Notes: generated by a model not told the origin, from the sequence alone. DNA of 64,000 bases from Catenuloplanes atrovinosus (GCF_031458235.1 NZ_JAVDYB010000001.1:3617001-3681000), one strand, 5' to 3'. Counted from the stretch's first letter, positions 17,430 through 26,909 are shown. Numbers and translations are program-made.

Positions 17430-18371
17430 ATGCGGGCGGTGAGCATCCAGATCAAGCGGGACGGGCGCGTGCTGACCGTGCTCGTCGACGCGCCGCCGCA
17501 CAACTACCTCGACCGGCCGCTCGTGGAGGCGCTGCACGGCGTGCTGCGCCAGGTGGAGCGCGATCCCGGCATCGGTGCGGTGGTCGTGGGGAGCGCGGTG
17601 CCGGGCCGGTACCTGACGCACTGGGACATCGCGGACCTGCTGCACGGCGCGGAGACGTCGCCGCGGCTGCCGATGCCGGTGGCACGCGCGGTGCTGGGGG
17701 CGGTTCGCGGACTGACCGGCCTCGGCGCGGGCCGGCTGCTGGCGCGGTCGCCGCTGGCGGGGGTGTACGCGATGGCGCGGTTCCAGGAACTGGCGCTGCG
17801 GCTGCTGCGCTCCCCCGCGATCTGGATCGCCGCGATCGACGGGCCGTGCGGCGGCGGTGGCCTGGAGCTCAGCGTGTTCTTCGACGTGCGGGTCGCGTCG
17901 GCGCGCTCGTCGTTCCTGGTGCCGGAGCTGACCATCGGGCTGACCACCACGCTCGGCTCGCAGCGGCTGACCCACCTGCTCGGGCCGGCCCGCGCGCTGC
18001 GGCTGCTGCTGGACGCGGAGCCGTGCACGGCCGCGGAGGCGCTGGACGCCGGCCTGATCGACCGGGTCCGCCCGGCCGACCCGATGGCGGAGGCCCAGCG
18101 ACTCGCCCACCGGTACGCACGGCGCCCGCGCGCCCACGTCGGCCGGCAGAAACAGCTGATCAACCGGGCCTACGAGCGGACCGCGCTGCAGACGCTGAAC
18201 GGCGAGGGCGTGTCGCAACTGGTCGGCGTGCCGACGCCGGGCACCCGGGCCGCGATGCGCCGCTGGCTGGAGCTGCGCCGCCCGGACGGGGAGAGCACGT
18301 TCCTCACCGACATGCGCCCATGGGCGGACGGGACGGCGCTGGACCTGAACTCACCGCCGCCGGAACGCTGA
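17430..18371 (+). CDS. Enoyl-CoA hydratase/isomerase (crotonase) family protein
   Basis: The 313-residue protein shows the crotonase core: IWIAAIDGPCGGGGLELSVFFDVRVAS forms the oxyanion hole and the catalytic helix. FLVPELTIGLTTTLGSQRLTHLLG follows, then the trimerisation helices. Between residues 60 and 130 there is an extra helical stretch (LLHGAETSPRLPMPV and what follows) not found in short hydratases. Acid residues at the usual catalytic positions are not obvious, so hydratase versus isomerase or another acyl-CoA reaction is open. Start ATG 17430 is a choice; GTG 17439 is possible. Its end overlaps the convergent GNAT gene by 68 bp. Confidence 0.8.
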   Translation: MRAVSIQIKRDGRVLTVLVDAPPHNYLDRPLVEALHGVLRQVERDPGIGAVVVGSAVPGRYLTHWDIADLLHGAETSPRLPMPVARAVLGAVRGLTGLGAGRLLARSPLAGVYAMARFQELALRLLRSPAIWIAAIDGPCGGGGLELSVFFDVRVASARSSFLVPELTIGLTTTLGSQRLTHLLGPARALRLLLDAEPCTAAEALDAGLIDRVRPADPMAEAQRLAHRYARRPRAHVGRQKQLINRAYERTALQTLNGEGVSQLVGVPTPGTRAAMRRWLELRRPDGESTFLTDMRPWADGTALDLNSPPPER

Positions 18372-18834
18372 ACCGCACGCGCGCGGTGAGCGTGCCCGGC
18401 TCCTCCCGGGACCACTCCGCGCCCAGCCGGGTGAAGACCCGCTTGCCGCGCGCGTTGTCCGCCTCGACCAGCGCCTCGATGCCGCACGCGCCGGCCGCCC
18501 GCGCCTCCCACACCAGGTAGGCCGCCGCGCGCGTGCCGAGCCCGCGCCCCTGCCAGGCGTCCTCGATCAGCAGCCCGGCCTCCCACAGCGCGGCCGGATC
18601 GGTGCCGATCACGTTGACCAGCCCGACCGTGCGCCGCTCCACGGTGACCAGCGCGCTGAACCCGAACGGCGGATCACACAGCGCCGTCCACTCGCCGCGC
18701 CTGATCCGATCCCGCTGCCCGTGATAGCGGGCCCGCCGCGTCTCGGCCGAGCAGCGCGCGTGCATGTCGTTCACCGCGTCGAGATCGGACGCCACGGCCC
18801 GCCGGATCACCGCGAGGTCGCGAACATCGTTCAT
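18304..18834 (-). CDS. GNAT family N-acetyltransferase
   Basis: The 176-residue protein has the GNAT fold landmarks: an N-terminal IRRAVASDLDAVNDMHARC helix, strand 4 near LLIEDAWQGRGLGTRAAAYL with the acetyl-CoA pyrophosphate loop QGRGLG, and EADNARGKRVFTRLGAEW. The substrate is unknown. ATG 18834 was chosen over 18843 because it places the first strand normally. It converges on and overlaps the crotonase gene. Confidence 0.83.
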   Translation of the reverse strand: MNDVRDLAVIRRAVASDLDAVNDMHARCSAETRRARYHGQRDRIRRGEWTALCDPPFGFSALVTVERRTVGLVNVIGTDPAALWEAGLLIEDAWQGRGLGTRAAAYLVWEARAAGACGIEALVEADNARGKRVFTRLGAEWSREEPGTLTARVRFSVPAAVSSGPAPSRPPMGACR

Positions 18835-18927
18835 GCCCCACACGGTGGCCGCCCGGACTGCTCACCCACCAGCCCGCCGCTGTTCAGTCCGCTGCCACCC
18901 GGACCCGGCAGAGGGCCGTGCCCCGGG

Positions 18928-20364
18928 TCAGACGGTGTTGAGCAGGTCGAGGGCGCTCTGCTGGCAACTGTGGTTGGTGTCGACGTACGGGCCGGACCAG
19001 TGGGATCCGTACGCGTCGAAGGAGTTGCGGTTGGCGGCGTGCATGGTGTCGGCGTTGCGGCGCAGCCACGGGGTGTAGGCGCCGCCGGTGGCGCGGTCGA
19101 GGGTGCCGAGGCCGCGGGCGAAGGCACCCTTCCAGGCGGGCTGGTCGCCGGTGCAGGAGTCCTGTTCGCCGGGCTCGCGGAGGATGCCGTTCTGGGTGAG
19201 GCGGCCGGAGACGGTGACCGCGTCGGCGAGGCGGCGGGCGGTGCCGAGCGCGTCGGCGCTGCCGGTGAGCCGATTGAGTTCGGTCAGCGCGTGGATGAGC
19301 ACGCCCTGGTTGTACGTGAGCGGGCCGCTCACCCCGCGGCAGGTCTGGAGGCTGATCCCGTCGATGACCAGGTTGTCGCCGTTGATCATGCCGGTGTTGC
19401 GGAACCAGGCCCAGCCGGCCTCGGCCCGGGCGCGGTACGCGGCGTCGCCGGTGCGCTGCGCGAGCACGGCGTTGAGCTGGATGTAGAGGCTGTTGGCGAT
19501 CGCGTTCTTGTACTGCTTGTCGCTGCGCCACCAGACGCCGCCGCCGCACACGCCGTCCCAGTAGGCGTGCATGTGGTCGGCGTCGGCGCGCGCGGTGTTC
19601 AGGTACCGTACGTCGCCGGTCAGATCGTAGGCGGCCACCCAGGCCAGGCCCCACCAGCCGGTGTCGTCGATGTACTCGTTGCGGAACTGGCCCCACGCGC
19701 CGTTGATCTGCCGGTCGTAGGTGTTCGCGATCGCGTAGCGGTAGCTGCCCATGCCGGAGACGCGGGCGTTCTCGATCAGCGCGGACATGGCGTTCGCGCT
19801 GGTCCACCACGCGTTGCCGTCGAACAGGCCGGTGCTCTGGTCGTACCGCATCATCAGCGCGGTGGCGGCGGCGCGCTTGCGGTCACCGGCGTTCCACGTG
19901 CTGCGCACCCACGGCGTGCAGGCCACCTCGGGCCGGTCGCCGGCCTTGCCGCACGCGCGCAGCACGCCGACGCCGCGCGCGTTCCAGTCGTCGACGTTGA
20001 ACATGCCGGTACGCCAGGCGCGTGAGCCGGCCGGGACCGCGGTCCGGCCGGCCGGCGTCCAGGTGCGGCCGCCGTCGAACGACCGGTCCAGCCACGTCTC
20101 GTCGCCGGCCGCGCCGTTCTCGATGGTCGCCCAGATCATCGTGTCCGGGTCACTGACGTGCGCGCGCAGCGTGCGGCCGTGGACGGCGGCGCTGACCGGC
20201 GCGCGGTCGCCGCCGGCCTGGGCCGGGTCGCGGCCGTCGCAGTGCAGGTTGCAGATCACCGCCGCGGTCTCGAGCTCGGCGGCCGAGCCGGCCGAGGTCT
20301 GTGCCACGAACCCGCCCGCGGCCGTCACCGCGAGCACCACCGCTCCCACGATCTTCCGCTTCAT
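18928..20364 (-). CDS. Secreted GH76 family alpha-1,6-mannanase-like protein
   Basis: The 478-residue protein has a signal peptide (about 1-29) and an N-terminal beta-rich region with paired cysteines (about 35-155). A GH76 (alpha/alpha)6 domain follows (about 160-478). The catalytic Asp pair lies in NEYIDDTGWWG (D233, D234), and the domain shows the repeated W-rich motifs of the family (FDGNAWWTSAN, CGGGVWW). Known GH76 enzymes cut alpha-1,6-mannan, as found in fungal walls or mycobacterial mannans. It stands 86 bp downstream of the TPR gene on the same strand. Confidence 0.9.
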   Translation of the reverse strand: MKRKIVGAVVLAVTAAGGFVAQTSAGSAAELETAAVICNLHCDGRDPAQAGGDRAPVSAAVHGRTLRAHVSDPDTMIWATIENGAAGDETWLDRSFDGGRTWTPAGRTAVPAGSRAWRTGMFNVDDWNARGVGVLRACGKAGDRPEVACTPWVRSTWNAGDRKRAAATALMMRYDQSTGLFDGNAWWTSANAMSALIENARVSGMGSYRYAIANTYDRQINGAWGQFRNEYIDDTGWWGLAWVAAYDLTGDVRYLNTARADADHMHAYWDGVCGGGVWWRSDKQYKNAIANSLYIQLNAVLAQRTGDAAYRARAEAGWAWFRNTGMINGDNLVIDGISLQTCRGVSGPLTYNQGVLIHALTELNRLTGSADALGTARRLADAVTVSGRLTQNGILREPGEQDSCTGDQPAWKGAFARGLGTLDRATGGAYTPWLRRNADTMHAANRNSFDAYGSHWSGPYVDTNHSCQQSALDLLNTV

Positions 20365-20450
20365 CGTCCGCCTCCCACGCGACCGAGCGACCGGATCAGG
20401 CGGACATCATCCCTCGCGTTCCACGCGATGAGGCAGTGATTAGGGTTGAT

Positions 20451-21179
20451 TTAGGCTAAACCCTCGCGGGTCGGGTCGAGCGCGGCACCCGCCCGGTACT
20501 CGCTGGTCAGCGCGGCCTCACCGAGGTGGGCCAGCGCCGCCTCGCGGACGCGGGCCAGCTCCAGCGCGTCGTCCGGGTCCGGGACCTGCCCGAGCCCGGC
20601 GAACGCGCGATCGGCCAGGCCGAGCATGCGCGCGGCGCGGGCGTGGTCGCCCTCGGCCGAGGCCAGCGCCGCCGCGGCCACCACCACGTACGGTACGAAC
20701 GCGTCGTACCCGCGGGCGAAGACCGTCTCCCGGCTGCGGGCGAACAGCTCGCGCGCCCGGTCCAGGTTGCCGAGCCGCAGCTCCGTGAAGCCGAGGTTGT
20801 GCGTCTCGGCGTTGACGTGCTCGGGCCGGCCCAGTTCCTCGTTGAGCGCGATGTTCGCCTCGTAGAGCGTGCGCGCCCCGAGCAGGTCGCCGGAGAGCCT
20901 GGTCACCGCGGCCAGCACGTGCCGGGGGCGTTCCTCCAGCCGGCGCTCACCGGCGCGGACCGCGACCGCCAGTGCCTCGCCGGCCAGCCGCCTGGACTCG
21001 TCCAGGTCGCCGCCGCGCGCCGCGACCCGGGCCAGCGCGTACAGCGCCTCCACCTGGCCGGCCGGGTCGCCTTCCGCGCGGGCGCGCGCGACCTCGGCCT
21101 CGGCCAGCCGGACGACCTCGGCGGTGTCCCCGCGCCGGAACGTGGACCGGATCAGCTCCGCGAAACTCTCGGTGTTCAT
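20451..21179 (-). CDS. TPR repeat protein
   Basis: The 242-residue protein is made of tandem 34-residue TPR-like helix pairs (EALYALARVAARGGDLDESRRLAGEAL; AETHNLGFTELRLGNLDRARELFARS). It has no signal peptide or enzymatic motif. Such proteins are protein-interaction scaffolds. The start ATG 21179 lies 45 bp from the divergent unknown gene at 21225, so the two share a promoter region. What it binds is unknown. Confidence 0.75.
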   Translation of the reverse strand: MNTESFAELIRSTFRRGDTAEVVRLAEAEVARARAEGDPAGQVEALYALARVAARGGDLDESRRLAGEALAVAVRAGERRLEERPRHVLAAVTRLSGDLLGARTLYEANIALNEELGRPEHVNAETHNLGFTELRLGNLDRARELFARSRETVFARGYDAFVPYVVVAAAALASAEGDHARAARMLGLADRAFAGLGQVPDPDDALELARVREAALAHLGEAALTSEYRAGAALDPTREGLA

Positions 21180-21224
21180 GATCCGCACACCGTACCGGAA
21201 CCGGGCCGGTGACATGATGGCGCG

Positions 21225-21770
21225 ATGTTCCAGGCGGGGGTGCGGTCGCGGCAGGTCGGTACGTTCATGCTGGCGGAGGACGAGGTCGCGTTCGGCGAGC
21301 GGCTGGCGCCGGCGATCGCGGAGCTGGGCCGGTGGGAGACGCACGACCGGCACGCCCGCACCGTCACGCTGCACGACTCGCTGCCGGACGCGATGCGCCG
21401 CAGCCGGGGGCAGGCGTTCCTGCGCCCGCGCGGCGAGGACGGCGACCCGGTCGGCCCGCTGATCCAGTACCTGCGCAGCACCACGCTCGCGGACGAGCCG
21501 GGCACGATGCGGCCCGGCCGGCTGGCGCTGCGGTGGTTCCCGGACGACCACGCCGACGGCGTGCGCCGGGACTTCGCGCACCTGGCGGACGCGGCCTGGC
21601 AGGCGTTGCGGGAGGTCACGTCCGCGCACGTGGAGACGGACGCGGGCGAGCCGGCGCGGCGCTACCGGATCGGCGCGGCGGCGACGGCGTGGGCGCTGGC
21701 GCACCCGGACCGGCGCCTGCACGACGGCGGCCGGGCGCTGCGGGTGCGCGCTACTCACCCGGTGCGGTGA
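21225..21770 (+). CDS. Uncharacterised cytosolic protein, divergent from the TPR gene
   Basis: I do not recognise this 181-residue protein. It has no signal peptide or membrane helix, and is rich in His, Asp and Arg. Visible features are FMLAEDEVAFGERL near the start, a central HDSLPDAMRR, LIQYLRST and an ALRWFPDDHADGVRRDFAHLADAAWQAL helix. The coding strand choice rests on codon composition, protein-like hydrophobic pattern and a plausible start. It overlaps the convergent TetR gene by 20 bp. Confidence 0.6.
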   Translation: MFQAGVRSRQVGTFMLAEDEVAFGERLAPAIAELGRWETHDRHARTVTLHDSLPDAMRRSRGQAFLRPRGEDGDPVGPLIQYLRSTTLADEPGTMRPGRLALRWFPDDHADGVRRDFAHLADAAWQALREVTSAHVETDAGEPARRYRIGAAATAWALAHPDRRLHDGGRALRVRATHPVR

Positions 21771-22332
21771 CCGCCCACAGCTCCGGGTGCCGGGTCAGGT
21801 GGACCAGGCGCTCGATCAGCCGGCGCTGCGCCGGGGTGCCGGCCGAGCCGCCCCACAGCGGTGCCGCGCTCAGGCCGTCGGCCGCGGCCACCACCAGGGC
21901 CAGCAGGTCCTCCGGCAAGCCGTCGGCGGCCAGCTCGGCGTCGATCCGCTCGACCTCGGCGCGGGCCAGCGCGGCCACCGCCGGCACGGTCATCAGCTGC
22001 GTGATCAGGCCGATCGACTCGCGGGCGGAGACCTCGTCGTCGGCCAGCACCGAACGCAGGTAGGCGCGCGCCAGCCGGCCCGGCGCCCGGTCCGCCGGAT
22101 CGATCGCCGCGTCCAGACTGGCCTGGAAGACCGCGAGCTGATCCCGGGCCAGCTCCAGGATCAGGTGGTCCTTGCTGGCGAAGTGGTAGATCAGCCCGCC
22201 CTTGGAGACGCCGGCGAACCGGGCGATCTCGTCCAGCGACGCGTGGATGCCGCGCGCGCGGACGGCCGCGCCCGCCGCCGCCAGCAGCGCGCGCCGGGTG
22301 TCCTCCGGTGATCGCCCCGCGGTCCGTCCCAC
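21751..22332 (-). CDS. TetR family repressor of the adjacent MFS exporter
   Basis: The 193-residue protein has the TetR N-terminal helix-turn-helix (RRALLAAAGAAVRARGIHASLDEIARFAGVSKGGLIYHFASKDHLI) and a C-terminal ligand-binding bundle of the kind found in PsrA/AcrR-like members. The gene starts 4 bp after the stop of the MFS gene, forming an exporter-repressor operon. A perfect ACCGAC-CA-GTCGGT site sits just before the MFS start, so autorepression of the operon is likely. Confidence 0.88.
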   Translation of the reverse strand: MGRTAGRSPEDTRRALLAAAGAAVRARGIHASLDEIARFAGVSKGGLIYHFASKDHLILELARDQLAVFQASLDAAIDPADRAPGRLARAYLRSVLADDEVSARESIGLITQLMTVPAVAALARAEVERIDAELAADGLPEDLLALVVAAADGLSAAPLWGGSAGTPAQRRLIERLVHLTRHPELWAVTAPGE

Positions 22333-22336
22333 GCCG

Positions 22337-23830
22337 TCACCGTACCGAGCGGCCGGACGGGATCAGCGCCCACGCCAGCACCGCCGCGCCGGCCGTCAGC
22401 CCGGCCGCGACCAGCGACGTGGTCCGCATGGCCGCGACGAACGCGTCCCGCGCCGCCTCCGCGCCGGGCGACCCGGCCGGCAGCACGCGCAGCGCCGAGC
22501 CGAGCGAGTCGCGCACCGCGGCCGGCGCGCCCTCGTCGATCCGGGCCCGGTACACGGCCGTGAGCAGCGATCCGAGCACCGCGATGCCGAGCACCACGCC
22601 CAGTTCGTTCGCGGTCTCGGTGATCGCCGACACCGCGCCGGCCTTGCGCGGCGGCGCCGCGGAGACGATCGCGTCGCCGGTCAGCGTCATCGACAGCCCG
22701 ATGCCCAGCCCGATCGGGACCAGGGCGAGAGCCAGCCACGGGTACGGCCCGGTCGCCGCCGCCGCGACCCCGGCCAGCCCGGCGCTCGCCACCGCCAGCC
22801 CGAGCGCGATCGCGCGCCCCCGCCCGAGCCGGGTCACGGCCACGCCGATCACCGCGACGACCACCATCGAGGCGAGGGTGGCGGGCAACTCCGCGAGCCC
22901 GGCGCGCAGCGGGTTGAGCCCGCGGGCGAACTGCAGGTACTGCGAGAAGAAGAACAGCAGCCCGGTCAGCGCCACGATGGAGATCACGTTGGCCGCCACC
23001 GCGCCGGAGAAGGCCGGCGCGCGGAACAGCCCCACGTCCAGCATCGGCGCGTCCAGCCGCCGCTGCCGCCGCACGAACAGCACGCCGCCGGCCAGCCCGG
23101 CCGCCAGGCAGCCGAGCGCCACTCCGTCCGGGCCGTACCCGGCGAGGTGCTTGATCGCGAAGATCAGCGGCACGATCGCGGCCATCGACAGCACGGCCGA
23201 GAGCACGTCGAACCGGCCCGGGTCCGGGTCGCGCGACTCCGGCAGCAGCCGGAAACCGGAGATCAGCACCAGCACCATCACGGGTACGTTGATCAGGAAC
23301 ACCGACCCCCACCAGAAGTGCTCCAGCAGCACCCCACCGGTGAGCGGCCCGATCGCGGACCCGGCGCCGAACGCGGTGGACCAGACCGCGATCGCCCGCG
23401 TCCGCTCCACCGGGTCCGGGAAGATGTTGCGGATCAGCGACAGCGTGGACGGCATCAGCGCCGCCCCGGCCACACCCAGCAGCAGCCGCGCGCCGATCAG
23501 CGCCTCCGCGCTGGTGGCGAACGCGGCCAGCAGCGACGCCGCGCCGAACGCGACCGCGCCGATCAACAGCACCCGCTTGCGCCCGAACCGGTCGGCGAGG
23601 TTGCCGGCCGGCACCAGCAGCCCGGCCAGCGCCAGCGAGTAGACGTCGCCGATCCACAGGATCTGCTCCGCGCTCGGCGCGAGGCTCGCGGTCAGCGCGG
23701 GCACGGCCAGCGCCAGCACCGTCCCGTCGATGGCCAGCAGCAGCACGGCCGCGCAGAGCACGGCCAGCGCGGCCCACCGCCGACCCGCGGAGAGCACCGG
23801 CCCGGCCTCGGGCTCCAGCGTCGTGTCCAT
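22337..23830 (-). CDS. MFS multidrug exporter, DHA2 (EmrB/QacA) 14-helix type
   Basis: The start ATG 23830 gives 497 residues with about 14 membrane helices. Motif A is LADRFGRKRVLLIGAVAF between helices 2 and 3, the helix-1 region has the D of AIDGTVLALAVPAL, and motif C is GAGSAIGPLTGGVLLE. DHA2 pumps remove cationic or amphipathic drugs by proton antiport. The upstream longer frame lacks a ribosome site and reads through the operator, so it is rejected. The gene is followed by its TetR repressor. Confidence 0.88.
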   Translation of the reverse strand: MDTTLEPEAGPVLSAGRRWAALAVLCAAVLLLAIDGTVLALAVPALTASLAPSAEQILWIGDVYSLALAGLLVPAGNLADRFGRKRVLLIGAVAFGAASLLAAFATSAEALIGARLLLGVAGAALMPSTLSLIRNIFPDPVERTRAIAVWSTAFGAGSAIGPLTGGVLLEHFWWGSVFLINVPVMVLVLISGFRLLPESRDPDPGRFDVLSAVLSMAAIVPLIFAIKHLAGYGPDGVALGCLAAGLAGGVLFVRRQRRLDAPMLDVGLFRAPAFSGAVAANVISIVALTGLLFFFSQYLQFARGLNPLRAGLAELPATLASMVVVAVIGVAVTRLGRGRAIALGLAVASAGLAGVAAAATGPYPWLALALVPIGLGIGLSMTLTGDAIVSAAPPRKAGAVSAITETANELGVVLGIAVLGSLLTAVYRARIDEGAPAAVRDSLGSALRVLPAGSPGAEAARDAFVAAMRTTSLVAAGLTAGAAVLAWALIPSGRSVR

Positions 23831-23842
23831 ACCCGAAACTTT

Positions 23843-23856
23843 ACCGACCAGTCGGT
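23843..23856 (-). promoter_or_regulatory. TetR operator upstream of the MFS-TetR operon
   Basis: ACCGAC-CA-GTCGGT is a perfect 14-bp palindrome 12 bp upstream of the ATG. The form matches many TetR-family sites, and the TetR gene is in the same operon. Confidence 0.7.
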
Positions 23857-24108
23857 GCAGTTTCCAGCGTGATCCCCGGCTCAGCTCGAGGCGTCCGGCC
23901 GGCACGGTGGACACGACGCCCGCCCCGGGTGCGCGCTCCCACGTACCCGCTGGTCATCGTGGTTCCGATCGGGGGCGCGCGGCCGTCAACCTTTCCGGGC
24001 GCACGGCCGTCTTCCCTCCCGTGGCAGGCGAGGAGCCGGATGGGTGCGAATGACGTGCGGAGGAAAGCGGCGTATCGTGCCCTGTCGGTGATTGGCGGGA
24101 GTGAGTAG

Positions 24109-26790
24109 ATGAGCGGGTACGGCGACAGCGATCGCCCGGACGACTGGTTCGGGCCGAGCACGCCCCCACGTGCCTCCGGCAGCGCCCGGCCCGGTTACCC
24201 CGGCGCATCCGGTCCCAGCAGCGGCAGCGCCCGGCCCGGTTACCCCGGCGCATCCGGTCCCAGCAGCGGCAGCGCCCGCGTGCCGGGTGCCACCCCGGGG
24301 CGCGCCCCGGTGGGCGGCGGCCCGGCCGTCGGCGGTGCGCGGGTGCCGGGCACGGCCAGGGTGCCGGTGAGCGGCAGCGCGCCGGTCAGCGGACGCGCCA
24401 CGCCCGGAGCCGCCGGCATCCGCCCCGTCTCCCCCGCGGGACCGGCCGGGAGCGGACCGGCCGGGAGCGGGAAGGGCCGCCGTGGCCGGCGTGCCGCCGG
24501 GCCGCTCAGCCCCGAGGCGGCCAAGCGTGCCCGGCGCCGGAAGATCGCCAACTGGTCGATCGCCGCGTTCGCGGTCGTCACCCTGGTGGCCGGCGTCAGC
24601 ATCATGGGGCTGACCTACGCCTTCGACGACATCCCGGACATCAACACGTTCGAGCCGGAGACCTCCACCGTCGTGTACGCGGACGGCTCGGAGCTGACCA
24701 AGCTGGGCGCGCAGAACCGCACGCTGGTGCCGGCCGAGAAGATATCCCCGCTGGTCAAGCACGCGGTCGCGGCGGCCGAGGACCAGAAGTTCTACGAACA
24801 CTCCGGCATCGACCTCAAGGGCATCGCCCGCGCCGCGTGGAACAACATCTCCGGCGGCAACACCCAGGGCGCGTCCACGATCACCCAGCAGTACGCGCGG
24901 CACGCCGCGGAGCTGACCGGCATCAACTACAACCGGAAGATCCGCGAGGCGCTGCTGGCCCGCAAGATCGAGGACAGGTACGAGAAGGACGAGATCATCT
25001 CGCTGTACCTGAACGCGATCTACTTCGGCCGCGGCGCGCACGGCGTCGAGGCCGCGGCGAAGGCCTACTTCAACAAGTCGGTCACCGCGATGCCCGGCGA
25101 GAAGGACGCCCTCACCGCGTCCGAGGCCGCGGTGCTCGCCTCCGTGATCAAGCAGCCGGAGCCCGACCCGGTCACCGGCCACCAGGGCTACGACCCGCAC
25201 CACAACGCCGAGGAAGCGAAGATCCGCTGGGGGTACACGCTCGACAACATGGTCGAGGCGGGCTGGATCACCTCGCAGGAGCGGTCCGAGGCGGCGTACC
25301 CGGAGAAGACGCTGGCCGAGTACGACCCGAAGGCCTGCCAGCTCCAGTGCCTCAACGACAAGCCGGTCGGCCTGATCATGGAGTACGTGCGGGCCGAGCT
25401 GGCGGCGATGGGCATCACGGACTGGCAGCAGCGGCCGTACAAGATCCAGCTCTCGATCAACCCGGCCGTACAGAAGGCGGCCGAGGAGGCGGCCTCGCGC
25501 AAGAGCGAGTCCTCGCCGATGCACGAGCTGCCGGAGAACCACCAGGCCGCGCTGGTCGCGATCGACCCGAAGACCGGCCAGGTGCTCGCCTACTACGGCG
25601 GCGACGACGGTGCCGGCTTCGACTTCGCCGGGCTGAACGGCGGTCACTCGCCGGGCTCGACCGCCAAGATGTACACGCTCGCGGCCGCGCTGCGCGAGGG
25701 CATGTCGATGGAGTCGCGCTGGGACTCGACCATCGAGAAGGACGAGGAGCGCGACCGGGAGATCTCCAACGCCGGCCGCACGCCGCCCGCCTGCGCGAAG
25801 TCGTGCTCGCTGGAGGAGATGACCATCCGGTCGTGGAACAGCCCGTTCTACATGATGACCAAGGAGATGGGCCCGGAGAAGGTCGTCGAGGCCGCCCGGG
25901 ACGCCGGCATCAAATCCATGTGGACCAACGACGGCGACGAGATCGACCTGACCGCCGTGGAGCCCACCGCGGTCGCGCCCAGCAAGTTCGACGTGGAGGT
26001 CGGCTTCGGGCAGTACCCGGTGAAGGTGATCGAGCACGTCAACGGCCTCGCCACGCTCGCCGCGGGCGGCGTCCACCGCCAGGCCCACTTCGTGGTCGGC
26101 GTCGAGCGGAAGAACCCGGCGACCGGCGCGTGGGTCAAGGTCGACGGCGCGGAGGTGAAGTCGGAGCAGGCCTTCGAGGAGGAGCAGGTGGCCAGCCTGC
26201 TGGAGGTGCTGCAGAAGATCCCCGCCTCGAGTGACGGCAACGACGTGTCGCTGGACGGCGGCCGGCCCGCGTTCGCCAAGTCCGGCACCTGGGAGCTCGG
26301 CCCGTCCGACCCGACGGCGAACGGCGACGCCTGGTACCTCGGCGCGACCCGGCAGGTGGCGACCGGCGTCTGGGTCGGCACCAGCGGCGACCGGAAGGCG
26401 CTCACCAACCCGGACGGCGAGCCGATCTACGGCGGCCAGGAACCGGCCAGCATCTGGAAGATGTTCATGGACGCCGTCCACGCGCAGCTCAAGCTGGAGG
26501 TGGAGCAGTTCCCGGAGGGTGGGCCGATCGGTGACCCGGCCAAGTTCGCCAACGGTCTCGCCGTGCCCGAGACGCCCGTGACCAGCAGCGCGCCTCCGGC
26601 ACCGGGCAACGGCGGCGACCCGGCCGGCACCCCCGCGACGCCCGACGGTGGCGCGGGCAACCCCGGCGGCCCGGGCGGCGACGAGGACGACGAGCCGGTC
26701 ACACCGACCTCGCCCCCGCCACCGCCGCCCTCCCCGACCGCGGGCGCACCCACCTCCAGCCCGCCGCCGCGCGGTGAGGAGGACGAGTAA
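24109..26790 (+). CDS. Class A penicillin-binding protein (transglycosylase/transpeptidase)
   Basis: The 893-residue protein has a cytosolic Gly/Pro/Ser-rich tail with a 15-residue tandem repeat (about 24-56) and a basic stretch. A single membrane helix (about 150-172) follows. Next is a GT51 transglycosylase (about 195-370; catalytic Glu in AAEDQKFYEH, E224; GASTITQQYARH) and a transpeptidase domain with SxxK in STAKMY (S517, K520), SWN, and KSG (K724). The C terminus is Pro-rich and acidic. It makes and cross-links peptidoglycan at the outer face of the membrane. A strong terminator follows. The short disordered repeat region may vary between strains. Confidence 0.93.
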   Translation: MSGYGDSDRPDDWFGPSTPPRASGSARPGYPGASGPSSGSARPGYPGASGPSSGSARVPGATPGRAPVGGGPAVGGARVPGTARVPVSGSAPVSGRATPGAAGIRPVSPAGPAGSGPAGSGKGRRGRRAAGPLSPEAAKRARRRKIANWSIAAFAVVTLVAGVSIMGLTYAFDDIPDINTFEPETSTVVYADGSELTKLGAQNRTLVPAEKISPLVKHAVAAAEDQKFYEHSGIDLKGIARAAWNNISGGNTQGASTITQQYARHAAELTGINYNRKIREALLARKIEDRYEKDEIISLYLNAIYFGRGAHGVEAAAKAYFNKSVTAMPGEKDALTASEAAVLASVIKQPEPDPVTGHQGYDPHHNAEEAKIRWGYTLDNMVEAGWITSQERSEAAYPEKTLAEYDPKACQLQCLNDKPVGLIMEYVRAELAAMGITDWQQRPYKIQLSINPAVQKAAEEAASRKSESSPMHELPENHQAALVAIDPKTGQVLAYYGGDDGAGFDFAGLNGGHSPGSTAKMYTLAAALREGMSMESRWDSTIEKDEERDREISNAGRTPPACAKSCSLEEMTIRSWNSPFYMMTKEMGPEKVVEAARDAGIKSMWTNDGDEIDLTAVEPTAVAPSKFDVEVGFGQYPVKVIEHVNGLATLAAGGVHRQAHFVVGVERKNPATGAWVKVDGAEVKSEQAFEEEQVASLLEVLQKIPASSDGNDVSLDGGRPAFAKSGTWELGPSDPTANGDAWYLGATRQVATGVWVGTSGDRKALTNPDGEPIYGGQEPASIWKMFMDAVHAQLKLEVEQFPEGGPIGDPAKFANGLAVPETPVTSSAPPAPGNGGDPAGTPATPDGGAGNPGGPGGDEDDEPVTPTSPPPPPPSPTAGAPTSSPPPRGEEDE
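24178..24278 (+). repeat. 45-bp tandem repeat inside the PBP gene
   Basis: Two identical 45-bp copies (24178-24222 and 24223-24267) and the start of a third encode GSARPGYPGASGPSS twice in the cytosolic tail. Exact DNA identity points to recent or gene-converted duplication. Confidence 0.9.
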
Positions 26791-26794
26791 CGAC

Positions 26795-26830
26795 CGAGGG
26801 GGCGAGGCCGGCACCGGCCTCGCCCCCTCG
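26795..26830 (+). terminator. Strong hairpin terminator after the PBP gene
   Basis: A perfect 17-bp stem around CA (CGAGGGGGCGAGGCCGG and its complement) begins four bases after the stop codon. Confidence 0.85.
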
Positions 26831-26909
26831 CGTTCACCGCGGGTTCCGGTCACCGTCTTCGGACGCTCCTACCGTTCGGGGCGCACCGCCCCCGAGCGAA
26901 GGAGAGTCC

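Noticed and set aside
23986-26853. Leftward 955-residue open frame opposite the PBP gene
   Set aside because: Antisense of a gene with complete catalytic motifs; low-complexity composition typical of high-GC shadows.
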